From contig CALFIC010000045.1 in assembly GCA_937876225.1 (NCBI GenBank), forward strand, positions 1 to 25,121: a stretch of DNA of 25,121 nt. The letters run 5' to 3'. The translations under genes and the position numbers were made by a program. Under the pieces are notes generated by a model, which was given only the letters and a program-made list of their open reading frames with translations, ran no database searches and had not been told where the DNA came from. This document shows positions 6,013 to 13,498 of the stretch, in pieces (position 1 is the stretch's first letter; the number at the start of each line of letters is the position of its first letter). The stretch comes from an uncultured Chloroflexota bacterium. GTDB lineage: Bacteria; Chloroflexota; Chloroflexia; Chloroflexales; Roseiflexaceae.

Positions 6013-7920
6013 TTATTCGTGGGGTTCGCGGGCGTAAATGCCAATCCCGGGATCAGCCAACGGGAGTGAAGGAGCATTGTTGCTCGCTGCCGCCGAATCA
6101 ACGACGGTTTCGCTGGCAGGCAATGGTGCCGGTGGCGGTGCCAAAGGCTCATTAACAAAGGGGTGAGTGGCTTCGACCCGTGCCAAAATGTCGTTGACGT
6201 CGATATCGGTCAATTCATTGCGCAAAATCAAGGCTTCGGCAATGGCAATCACGGCATCGCGGTTCTGGTCGATGAGGTGCTTGACCTTGCGGAATTCTTC
6301 GGCCAAGATGGCTTCGACTTGTTTTTTCATGTCGCCGCCGCGCATCGCTTCGGGACCAAAGGCCAAGTATGAGTAGAAGCTGGTGTCCATACCGTAGGCG
6401 CCGACCATGTAGGTGGCGATACCGGTGGCCGAGGCCAGGTCGCCGGTGACACCGCTCATCTGGATGCCGAGGAAGGATTCTTCGGCGGCGCGGCTGGCCA
6501 ACGAAATCTGCAGGCGTTGCAAGAGTTCATCTTTGGACTGGGTGTAGATTTCTTCTTCGGGCTTCCAGGCCGCAAAGCCGAGGGCATTGCCGTGGCGGAT
6601 GATAGTGACCTTGGTCAGGCGTTGTTTGCGCAACAATTTGACCATAGCGTAGGCGTGACCGGCTTCGTGGTAGGCCAAGCGGCGCCGTTCTTCGTAGGAC
6701 ATGCCACGGATGGGCTGACGCAAGCCATATTCGTGCATTTCGCGGGCGCGGCTAAAGTCCCAGTAATTGATGGCTTGACGATTGTCGAAGTGGGCATGGA
6801 TGACCGCTTCGTTGATGACAAACTTAATCGCCACGGGGGTGTAGTGGATGGTGTCAGACATCATGCGATCCATCGGCATGGGCTCGTGTTTGACTTTGCC
6901 CAAGTAATATTCGAGGATGTCGCGCCGGCCATCGGCATCGGGGTATTCGACGACGATTTTGCGGTCAAAGCGACCCGGGCGCAACAAGGCAGCATCCAAT
7001 GACTCGGCGATGTTGGTGGCACCCATTGTCAATACGGGAGGCATTTCGGGTTTTTTGCGGCGCAAACCAACCGAGCGCAGTAACTTGCCGACGAGGCTGG
7101 GGTCTTCGGGGGGAGGGTCCATTTGGAGCAAGAGCTCGTTGAGCAAGCCCGAACCAGCGCCGCCCAAGCCCATCATCATCTGGGCAATCCCACTACCGTT
7201 GGCACCTGCCATGCCGGTGGCTCCACCCATCAGCGAGGTGCTACGGGCACCGCCAATGGCGTCGATTTCGTCGATAAACAAAATACAGGCACCGTATTCT
7301 TTGGCAAGACTGCGCGCCTTGCGGTACAACATCATGACTTTGATGCTACCCATACCCATGAACGCCGAAGTGAGTGACGGGGCACTGAGGTATCCAAACG
7401 GTACACCGGCTTCGGTCGAAATGGCTTGGGCGAGGTAGCTTTTGCCTGTTCCTGGCGGACCAATCAACAACACACCACGGGTGATTTCGCCACCCATTTG
7501 TTTGAATTGCTTGGCGCCCTTGAGCAGGGTCACAATTCGGCGGGCAGCTTCGAGGACTTCGGGGTTCCCACGGTAATCGGCGAAGCTGACGCCGGTCTCA
7601 CCGGGACGCACCCAGTAGATGCGGGTGCGGGCCATGAAGTAATACATCATGACAAACTGGAAGCCAATGAAGCCAGCCAAATAGGCCATGGTGGCCAAGA
7701 GCTGGAGCAATGCCGGCCCGATGTCTTGGGTGGTGAGGAACGTCCAGGCCGACGGGATAATCATGCTCAACACCCAGATTACCGCAATCCCGATGGCAAT
7801 CCAGCGGATACCACGCATGAGTTTGTAGGGCCAGCGATCAAAAAGACGCTCCAACTGCTGATCAAAGGCTTTCTCTTTGTCAGATGGGCTGGGCTGGGGG
7901 CGATATGGTTCGATTGCCAT
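6013..7920 (-). CDS. FtsH-like membrane AAA+ zinc metalloprotease (M41 family)
   Basis: 635 residues. Two closely spaced N-terminal membrane helices (about 40-59 and 71-95) lack the large extracytoplasmic domain of classical FtsH. AAA+ domain: Walker A GPPGTGKS (154-161), pore-loop-like FMGMGS, Walker B FIDEIDA (215-221), arginine finger LRPGRFDR. Protease domain: zinc motif HEAGH (418-422) and the third ligand Asp494 in GVTGDLASAT. Family role: ATP-driven degradation of membrane and misfolded cytoplasmic proteins. Unusual: about 70 extra residues rich in Gly/Met (about 230-300) between Walker B and the sensor region, and a Pro/Ala-rich tail. The ATG at 7920 is preceded by GGAG at 7 bases. 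It is probably a paralogue rather than the housekeeping FtsH. Confidence 0.85.
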   Translation of the reverse strand: MAIEPYRPQPSPSDKEKAFDQQLERLFDRWPYKLMRGIRWIAIGIAVIWVLSMIIPSAWTFLTTQDIGPALLQLLATMAYLAGFIGFQFVMMYYFMARTRIYWVRPGETGVSFADYRGNPEVLEAARRIVTLLKGAKQFKQMGGEITRGVLLIGPPGTGKSYLAQAISTEAGVPFGYLSAPSLTSAFMGMGSIKVMMLYRKARSLAKEYGACILFIDEIDAIGGARSTSLMGGATGMAGANGSGIAQMMMGLGGAGSGLLNELLLQMDPPPEDPSLVGKLLRSVGLRRKKPEMPPVLTMGATNIAESLDAALLRPGRFDRKIVVEYPDADGRRDILEYYLGKVKHEPMPMDRMMSDTIHYTPVAIKFVINEAVIHAHFDNRQAINYWDFSRAREMHEYGLRQPIRGMSYEERRRLAYHEAGHAYAMVKLLRKQRLTKVTIIRHGNALGFAAWKPEEEIYTQSKDELLQRLQISLASRAAEESFLGIQMSGVTGDLASATGIATYMVGAYGMDTSFYSYLAFGPEAMRGGDMKKQVEAILAEEFRKVKHLIDQNRDAVIAIAEALILRNELTDIDVNDILARVEATHPFVNEPLAPPPAPLPASETVVDSAAASNNAPSLPLADPGIGIYAREPHE

Positions 7921-7961
7921 ATTGATGCTCCAGTTCAAAATTGCGGAGAAGGATGGGTTGG

Positions 7962-7970
7962 TTTATAACA
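7962..7970 (-). promoter_or_regulatory. Probable extended -10 promoter of the FtsH-like gene
   Basis: Minus-strand TGT-TATAAA forms an extended -10 about 40 bases before the ATG at 7920. No clear -35 is present. Confidence 0.45.
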
Positions 7971-8058
7971 GAAAAGAACCAACTACGACAGATGAATCGT
8001 TAATCATGAGTATAAATAAAAAGAGATACTTTTGGCAAGTTAATAGAATGAGTGAATA

Positions 8059-8868
8059 GTGAGAATACGCAATCGGATTGCTCGCATAATACTCGTTACA
8101 TATGCCCTGCTGGTGCTGGTGAGCGAAGTCACCAGCTATGGCACGGCGGTGGTCGACCCGGTGATGGCCCGCATCCATAGTCGTGGCCAAATCAGGGTCG
8201 GCTATGACCCCGGAGTTCTGCCGTTTACCACCACCCAAAACGGCCAAGCTGCCGGCTATGATATCGACTTGACTCGGGCACTGGCCCAATCACTACAGGT
8301 GGCGGTGCTGTATGTACCTACCAGCCTCGATGCCGCCTATGATGCCTTGCAACAAGGCCAGATTGACCTGATGGCGTCGGCGATGCCGTATGCCCCCGAA
8401 CAAGGTTGGCGGGCCCGTTTTTCGACGTTTTATGTGGATGATGGCTTGGTGATTGTCAGTCGTGGTAATGGGCGGACGGTGGCACAACTCAGCGACCAAC
8501 CCGTAGGGGTGGTGTTTGGTGGTGATGGTGATACGGCATTGCGCCAACGCCGGCGGGCGGGACAAACCGTCACTCCCGTCTATTACGATAGTATGCCCGA
8601 ATTATGGCAGGCGCTGGCGTGTGGCACTGTTGATGTCGCAGTGGTGGAGCATACCACGGCATTGGGGATGGTGACGCGTGATCCGCGGCTTCAGATTGGA
8701 GCGGCGTTGTCGTTTGTGCCATACGTGTTGGTGATGCCATATGACGCGGTGTATCTGCAAGACGCCGTCAACATGGGGTTGGCTCAGCGTCAACAAGACG
8801 GCACCATGACTCGACTGGCGGCACAGTGGTTTGTGGCGGCGGCGGTGACTTGTGCAACGGCGCCTTGA
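8059..8868 (+). CDS. Family 3 extracellular solute-binding protein (orphan)
   Basis: 269 residues. A basic N-terminus plus a hydrophobic segment (RIILVTYALLVLV, about 9-21) is a signal peptide or membrane anchor; no lipobox cysteine follows. The mature part has the SBP family 3 (polar amino-acid-binding) layout: IRVGYDPGVLPFTT, then GQAAGYDIDLTRALA, QQGQIDLMASAMPYAPEQ, a central hinge PVGVVFGGDGD and the second lobe GTVDVAVVEH. Such proteins deliver amino acids to ABC permeases or act as sensors. No permease or ATPase gene is near, so the partner is elsewhere. The GTG at 8059 is the only start that keeps the signal sequence; no strong Shine-Dalgarno sequence is visible. Confidence 0.8.
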   Translation: MRIRNRIARIILVTYALLVLVSEVTSYGTAVVDPVMARIHSRGQIRVGYDPGVLPFTTTQNGQAAGYDIDLTRALAQSLQVAVLYVPTSLDAAYDALQQGQIDLMASAMPYAPEQGWRARFSTFYVDDGLVIVSRGNGRTVAQLSDQPVGVVFGGDGDTALRQRRRAGQTVTPVYYDSMPELWQALACGTVDVAVVEHTTALGMVTRDPRLQIGAALSFVPYVLVMPYDAVYLQDAVNMGLAQRQQDGTMTRLAAQWFVAAAVTCATAP

Positions 8869-8877
8869 GCTGATTCA

Positions 8878-8900
8878 CGTCGGTGCCCCACGTTTTTTTT
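8878..8900 (+). terminator. Possible terminator after the solute-binding protein gene
   Basis: A short imperfect stem (8878-8892) is followed by eight T residues (8893-8900), 9 bases past the stop codon. The stem has a C-C mismatch. A longer alternative, GGCGCC with GGTGCC, uses the end of the gene. Confidence 0.45.
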
Positions 8901-9006
8901 CAAAAAAGAAATAATGCTGTATGGATTCTGTTGCTTTCGTGTTATAAAAGAACCACACAATAGCAAGCGCACAATTATATATGGCAATGCGGGCAAAGGA
9001 GCGGCA

Positions 9007-10128
9007 ATGAGTGATGTACGGTTTGGAATTGTAGGGCTGGGGGTAATGGGGCGTGGGCATGCCAGCTACCTCACCAATGGGTCGATTAAAGGGGCGGTGT
9101 TGGCGGCGGTGAGTGATACTAGTCCGCAATCGCTGGAATGGGCCAAAAACGAATTGCCGGCGTCGGTACGCTGCTTTGATTCGTATAGCGCCATGTTGCA
9201 ATCGGGGGCGATAGACGCCGTAATTGTGGCGACGCCCCATTATTACCACCCCGATTTGGCCGTGCAAGCGCTGCACCATCAATTACATGTGCTGGTCGAA
9301 AAACCGGCGGGGGTCTATACCCAGCAAGTACGCCAAATGAATGACGTGGCGGCGGCCAGTGGCAAAGTGTTTGGCATGATGTTTAACCAGCGCACCAATC
9401 CGGTCTTTCAGAAGGTGCGTGATTTGGTGGCTACGGGCGAATTAGGCGTCATTAAGCGCTTTAACTGGATTGTCACCGACTGGTACCGGAGTCAAGCCTA
9501 CTACAATTCGGGGTCGTGGCGCGCGACGTGGGCCCTCGAAGGGGGCGGGATTTTGATGAACCAAGCCCCCCACAATATCGATTTGCTGACGTGGACGCTG
9601 GGGATGATGCCGACGCGCCTGCGGGCGTTTTGTCATTTCGGCAAGCACCACCAAATCGAAGTCGAAGATGATGTGACGGCTTACATGGAATACGCCAACG
9701 GCGCCACGGGGGTGTTTGTCACCACCACGGGCGATGCCCCGGGCACCAACCGCTACGAAATCACCGGTGATCGCGGGAAGTTGGTGATTGAACACAATCA
9801 AATCACCTTTTGGCGTTTGCGTCGCCCCGAGCCAGAGTTTAATGCCAGCAACACGCAGCCCTTTGGGGCGCCCGAGGTCTGGAAGTGCGAAGTGCCGGTG
9901 AGTGGTGGGGCGGGTCCGCAGCACCCTGGCATTACCCAAAACTTCACCGATGCGATTCGCCACGGTACGCCATTGCTCGCGCCAGGCGCCGATGGCTTGC
10001 AAGGGGTGACCTTGGTCAATGCCATGTATTTGTCGACCTGGACGGATGGATGGGTTGAATTGCCGTTTGATGAAAACCTCTTTTTGGCACAGCTCAATCA
10101 ACGCCGTGCCGCTAGTGAACGGAAGTAG
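9007..10128 (+). CDS. Gfo/Idh/MocA family oxidoreductase
   Basis: 373 residues. N-terminal Rossmann domain: FGIVGLGVMGRGH. The EKP signature is present (E98-K99-P100 in HVLVEKPAG). C-terminal alpha/beta domain with the substrate-site block GGGILMNQAPHNIDLLTW (candidate catalytic Asp192/His189). Members oxidise or reduce a sugar or cyclitol hydroxyl with NAD(P). The substrate cannot be read from sequence. The ATG at 9007 follows AAAGGAG and gives the usual MSDVRFGIVG start; an in-frame extension to 8914 is not supported. First gene of a tight three-gene operon, with 2 bases to the next start. Confidence 0.9.
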   Translation: MSDVRFGIVGLGVMGRGHASYLTNGSIKGAVLAAVSDTSPQSLEWAKNELPASVRCFDSYSAMLQSGAIDAVIVATPHYYHPDLAVQALHHQLHVLVEKPAGVYTQQVRQMNDVAAASGKVFGMMFNQRTNPVFQKVRDLVATGELGVIKRFNWIVTDWYRSQAYYNSGSWRATWALEGGGILMNQAPHNIDLLTWTLGMMPTRLRAFCHFGKHHQIEVEDDVTAYMEYANGATGVFVTTTGDAPGTNRYEITGDRGKLVIEHNQITFWRLRRPEPEFNASNTQPFGAPEVWKCEVPVSGGAGPQHPGITQNFTDAIRHGTPLLAPGADGLQGVTLVNAMYLSTWTDGWVELPFDENLFLAQLNQRRAASERK

Positions 10129-10130
10129 CC

Positions 10131-10892
10131 ATGTTTCTACAAAAAGTTGCCGCCCAGCTCTATACCGTGCGTGATGCGTTGGAAAAAGACTACAACGGCG
10201 TGCTCAAGGCGCTGAAAGAACAGGGCTGGCCGGCGGTGCAGGTATCGGGGACGCGGGGCTACACGGCACCCCAAATTGCCGGATTTTTGCGGGAGCATGG
10301 CTTGCAGGCCGCCGGCTTGCACGTGTCGCTGGCTGAGTTGACTGACGACATGCAAGGGGCGATTGATCAGGCCAAATTGTATGGCACGCGCGACATCATT
10401 GTGCCCCATTTGGGACGTGACTATCAAAACATGCTGGGCTACCAGATGTTCAAAAGCCACATGAATGCCTTGGCCAAACCACTTAATGCGGCGGGCTATC
10501 GCTTGAGCTATCACAACCACGATTTTGAGTTCGCCACCACGATTAACGGCGTATCGGCGTTGGAGTATTTGTTGGAGCCGAGTGCCGACAATGCGATTTT
10601 GGCCGAAATCGACGTCTACTGGGTCAAAAAAGGGGGCGACGATCCGTTGCAGTTCATCTCGAAATTCAGCCAGCGCATGCCCATCATCCATTTGAAGGAT
10701 ATGGCCAGCGACGGCAGCCAAGATTTCGCTGAAGTGGGTGAAGGCTTGATCGACTTTGTGCCGATTTTGCGCTGGTGTGAAGCCAACGGCGTGGAATGGT
10801 ATGCGGTGGAGCAAGACACCTGCCGGCGCGACCCCCTCGATTGTCTCAACACCAGTTTGACCAATTTGCGCACCATGAGTGGCCAATTGTAG
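10131..10892 (+). CDS. Sugar phosphate isomerase/epimerase (xylose isomerase-like TIM barrel)
   Basis: 253 residues of the AP endonuclease 2/xylose isomerase-like superfamily. Visible active-site strands: SYHNHDFEF (His128, His130), AEIDVYWVKKGGD (Asp161), IIHLKDM (His187, Asp190) and EVGEGLIDF, as in sugar isomerases, epimerases and 2-keto-myo-inositol dehydratase (IolE) relatives with a divalent metal. The start lies 2 bases after the stop of the upstream dehydrogenase, so the two are translationally coupled; GGAAG within the upstream gene's end serves as Shine-Dalgarno sequence. Pairing with two Gfo-type dehydrogenases suggests it acts on the keto-sugar they produce. Confidence 0.88.
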   Translation: MFLQKVAAQLYTVRDALEKDYNGVLKALKEQGWPAVQVSGTRGYTAPQIAGFLREHGLQAAGLHVSLAELTDDMQGAIDQAKLYGTRDIIVPHLGRDYQNMLGYQMFKSHMNALAKPLNAAGYRLSYHNHDFEFATTINGVSALEYLLEPSADNAILAEIDVYWVKKGGDDPLQFISKFSQRMPIIHLKDMASDGSQDFAEVGEGLIDFVPILRWCEANGVEWYAVEQDTCRRDPLDCLNTSLTNLRTMSGQL

Positions 10893-10906
10893 CAAGGACA
10901 ACCGGC

Positions 10907-11971
10907 ATGTCTGATGGAATGAATTATGCGCCGCAGGGCAAACCGCGGCCGGTGGTACAGCCGGGTGAGTTTGCTTTTGCGGCGATTGGGCTCGATCACG
11001 GGCATATTTATGGGCAGTGCAATGGCTTGATCGAGGCTGGTGCCGATTTGGTGGCAGTGTATGATCCTGACCCAGCCAAAGTGGCAGCGTTTGTGAAAAC
11101 CTATCCGCAGGCCCGGGTGGCCCAGAGCGAGCAAGAGATTTTGCAAGATGCGCGGGTAAAACTGGTGGCGAGTGCGGCGGTGCCCTGTGATCGTGGGCCG
11201 TTGGGGGTGCGGGTGATGCGCCACGGCAAAGATTACTTTACCGACAAATGTCCGTTTACCACGCTGGCGCAACTCGCCGAGGCGCGTGAGGTGGTGGCGC
11301 AGACTGGCCAAAAATATGCGGTGTACTATAGCGAGCGATTACACAACGAAAGTGCCGTATTTGCCGGCCAATTGATTCATGGCGGTGCGATTGGACGGGT
11401 GTTGCAGGTGATCGGGTTGGGGCCGCACCGCATCAATGTGCCTAGCCGGCCGGCGTGGTTTTTTGAGTTGGCGCGCTACGGTGGGATTTTGTGCGACATT
11501 GGTAGCCATCAAGTCGAGCAGTTTTTGTACTATAGTGGCGCGACTGATGGCACGGTGCTCCACAGCAAAGTCGCCAATTATGCCCACCCCGATTATCCTG
11601 AACTGCAAGATTTTGGCGATGCCACAATTGTGGGCAACAACGGGGCGACTAATTATTTTCGGGTGGACTGGTTCACCCCCAACGGCTTGTCGACTTGGGG
11701 AGATGGGCGCACGATTATCATGGGTACCCAAGGCTATATCGAGCTCCGCAAATACGTAGATGTGACGCGTGGGGGTGGTGATCAAGTGTATTTGGTGGAT
11801 CAACAGCGCGAGCAGCACTTTGATGTGGCGGGGCAAGTCGGGTATCCGTTTTTTGGGGAATTGATTCGCGATTGCCTCAACCGCACGGAATTGGCCATGG
11901 CGCAAGCGCATACATTCAAAGCGGCGGAATTGGCGATGCAGGCCCAGGCGGCGGCGAAGATGATTGCGTAG
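10907..11971 (+). CDS. Gfo/Idh/MocA family oxidoreductase with DKCP in place of EKP
   Basis: 354 residues. The nucleotide-binding region is atypical: FAAIGLDHGHIYG at about 23-35 instead of GxGxxG. The usual EKP is replaced by DKCP (Asp113-Lys114-Cys115-Pro116 in YFTDKCPFTT), keeping the lysine. The substrate-side block GGILCDIGSHQVEQFLYY supplies Asp197 and His201. An N-terminal extension of about 20 residues precedes the first strand. The ATG at 10907 is preceded by AAGGA and lies 14 bases after the isomerase stop. It is third in the operon and may act on a different oxidation state than the first gene. The stop codon lies inside a copy of the downstream repeat. Confidence 0.85.
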   Translation: MSDGMNYAPQGKPRPVVQPGEFAFAAIGLDHGHIYGQCNGLIEAGADLVAVYDPDPAKVAAFVKTYPQARVAQSEQEILQDARVKLVASAAVPCDRGPLGVRVMRHGKDYFTDKCPFTTLAQLAEAREVVAQTGQKYAVYYSERLHNESAVFAGQLIHGGAIGRVLQVIGLGPHRINVPSRPAWFFELARYGGILCDIGSHQVEQFLYYSGATDGTVLHSKVANYAHPDYPELQDFGDATIVGNNGATNYFRVDWFTPNGLSTWGDGRTIIMGTQGYIELRKYVDVTRGGGDQVYLVDQQREQHFDVAGQVGYPFFGELIRDCLNRTELAMAQAHTFKAAELAMQAQAAAKMIA

Positions 11972-12190
11972 CGCCGCAGTAGCGCCGCAGCCTGCTGCGG
12001 CTTGGCAATGATCCATGGGCGGCGAAGGATGATCGTAGCGCCGCAGCAGGCTGCGGCTCTCCGTGGGATCATCGAAGAGCCGCTGCAGGCAGGCGGCTCC
12101 GTGGGATGATCGAAGAGCCGCTGCAGGCAGACGGCTGTACATTTGGTAGGCAAAGATGATTGCGTAGCGCCGCAGCCTGCTGCGGCTCCG
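11955..12190. repeat. Cluster of REP-like palindromes next to the RAYT gene
   Basis: At least five imperfect copies of a GC-rich palindrome. Two share core GCCGCAG-CCTG-CTGCGGC (11984-12001 and about 12170-12187). One has the complementary loop CAGG (12040-12057). Two are variants, AGCCGC...GCGGCT (12078-12098) and AGCCG...CGGCT (about 12115-12135). A shared flank AAGATGATTGCGTAGCG precedes the first and last copies, so the end of the upstream dehydrogenase gene (11957-11971) is part of the repeat. The spacers also repeat (GTGGGATSATCGAAGAG). The arrangement matches REP/BIME clusters mobilised by RAYT transposases. Confidence 0.85.
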
Positions 12191-12198
12191 CAAAAATC

Positions 12199-12693
12199 CT
12201 ATAGCCGTTGGGGATTTGTAAGGATATATTGGGTGATGCGGTCATAGGCGGCATCGTCGCGGACGATGTGGTCATAGTAGCGGGAATGCCAACGGAAATC
12301 AACGCCTTGGCGATGGGCGAGTTTGGTGACGGCAGATTTATAGCCGCGGATAATCGCAGGGATAGAATTTGCCGGAATCCGTAGGTGGGGTTGTAGCACC
12401 GCAGCCTGCTGCGGCGCTACAACCCCATTCCCCCCTAACTCAATCAATCCATGGATATGGTTGGGCATCACCACAAAGGCTCCGAGGGTAATTGGTACGG
12501 TGTGGTGATGTGGGATGTCGTGCCAACAGGTGGTGGCAATCTGCCCAATTGGTGATAGGTCGGTTGGTTTGCCAAAATAGGGTCTGTTTTGATAGGTGCA
12601 AATGGTAATAAAATAAGCCCCTGGTGTGGTGTATTCCCACCACGACGCGCGGACTGATGCGATGCGGTAGCGGTTGTTGAATTTTTTTGTCAT
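12199..12693 (-). CDS. REP-associated tyrosine transposase (RAYT, Y1/HUH family)
   Basis: 164 residues of the IS200-like Y1 transposase family. Visible: YTTPGAYFITICTYQNRPYFG (the usual N-terminal strand), the HUH pair in VVMPNHIHGLIEL, the catalytic Tyr in IIRGYKSAVTK, and the C-terminal FRWHSRYYDHIVRD...YILTNPQRL typical of RAYTs. These single-strand transposases act on REP palindromes, and a REP-like cluster adjoins the 3' end. The ATG at 12693 is preceded by AAGGGG at 6 bases. Odd: residues about 86-101 (GVVAPQQAAVLQPHL region) are encoded by a 40-nt REP-like hairpin lying in frame between the HUH motif and the catalytic tyrosine. The gene looks intact. Confidence 0.93.
   Translation of the reverse strand: MTKKFNNRYRIASVRASWWEYTTPGAYFITICTYQNRPYFGKPTDLSPIGQIATTCWHDIPHHHTVPITLGAFVVMPNHIHGLIELGGNGVVAPQQAAVLQPHLRIPANSIPAIIRGYKSAVTKLAHRQGVDFRWHSRYYDHIVRDDAAYDRITQYILTNPQRL
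12387..12426. repeat. REP-like hairpin inside the RAYT coding sequence
   Basis: 12387-12404 pairs with 12409-12426 (17 of 18 pairs, one A-C mismatch) around a CCTG loop. The core CCGCAG-CCTG-CTGCGG is the same as in the intergenic cluster at 11984 and 12170, but the outer stem GGGGTTGTAGC/GCTACAACCCC is specific to this copy. It preserves the transposase reading frame. Confidence 0.9.
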
Positions 12694-12783
12694 CGATGCC
12701 CCTTCGCACTGTGCTTTTTTCAATCACAATACCGTTTGGCTCATACAAAAAGATACGCTGGTCATGTCATGAAGGAACACCTT

Positions 12784-13434
12784 ATGCCGCCACGATTACG
12801 CGACCCACTTGCTCATCTCGAAACCCTACGTGCAGGTACCATGGCGCGCATCATGGTGGGGATTGTGGGTACGCCTGGCGCCGGCAAAAGTACGTTGGCG
12901 GCCCAATTGGCCACGGCCCTGAATGCACGTCACGGCGCAGGGACGGCGTTGGCACTGGGCATGGACGGCTTCCACCTAAGCAAAGCACAACTCCGCCTAT
13001 TGCCCAACCCTGACGAGGCCTTGGCTCGTCGTGGGGCTCCGTGGACATTTGATGCGGCGGGGTTTGTGCAGGCGCTCACGACGGTGCGTCAGGCGGCAGG
13101 TGTGACAGCGGTGACTTGGCCGGGCTTTGAGCACGCCATTGGCGACCCAGTGGCTGACGCTATGGCTATCCCTGCCACGACGCAGGTGATTATCGTCGAG
13201 GGGTTATATTTGTTGTATGAAAATGCGGGCTGGAGCGCGGTGAAAGGGCTACTCGACGAATGTTGGTATCTCGATACCTCCATGGCCGTCGCCATGGAGC
13301 GCTTGGCGCTCCGACATATGCAGGCATGGGGCTTTAGTCGTGCCCAAGCCGACGCCCGGATTGCCCAGAACGATGGCCTCAATGCCCAGCTCGTGCAGTC
13401 GTGTGCCGACCGGGCCGATTGGTGGGTGGGGTAG
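12784..13434 (+). CDS. Uridine kinase-like P-loop kinase (nucleoside/sugar kinase family)
   Basis: 216 residues of the phosphoribulokinase/uridine kinase superfamily. Walker A GTPGAGKST at 29-37, substrate/Mg motif LGMDGFHLSKAQL (about 57-69) with the family DGFH, RRGAPWTFDAAGF, VTWPGFEH, and VIIVEGLYLLY (Walker B-like strand). The RRGAPxTFD block is typical of the YggC/FrcK-like subgroup, whose substrates include sugars and nucleosides. The substrate here is unknown. I prefer the ATG at 12784 because GAAGGA (12771-12776) precedes it by 7 bases; in-frame ATGs at 12769 and 12736 exist, but the first overlaps that Shine-Dalgarno sequence. The start is divergent from the RAYT gene. Confidence 0.85.
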   Translation: MPPRLRDPLAHLETLRAGTMARIMVGIVGTPGAGKSTLAAQLATALNARHGAGTALALGMDGFHLSKAQLRLLPNPDEALARRGAPWTFDAAGFVQALTTVRQAAGVTAVTWPGFEHAIGDPVADAMAIPATTQVIIVEGLYLLYENAGWSAVKGLLDECWYLDTSMAVAMERLALRHMQAWGFSRAQADARIAQNDGLNAQLVQSCADRADWWVG

Positions 13435-13453
13435 GCGCAATCAACCATGCAAA

Positions 13454-13487
13454 AATCCCCCCGGCACCCTACGGTGCCGGGGGGATT
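13454..13487. terminator. Bidirectional terminator between kinase and pseudouridine synthase
   Basis: A 15-bp perfect stem (13454-13468 with 13473-13487), loop CTAC. On the minus strand it ends in five T. It serves the two convergent genes ending at 13434 and 13499. Confidence 0.9.
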
Positions 13488-13498
13488 GTGATTACCGC

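Noticed and set aside
9451..9466. Second LacI operator (AAGCGCTT) inside the first Gfo gene
   Set aside because: It lies within codons for a conserved family segment (VIKRFNW) and its outer arms do not match the 21346 site; chance is more likely.
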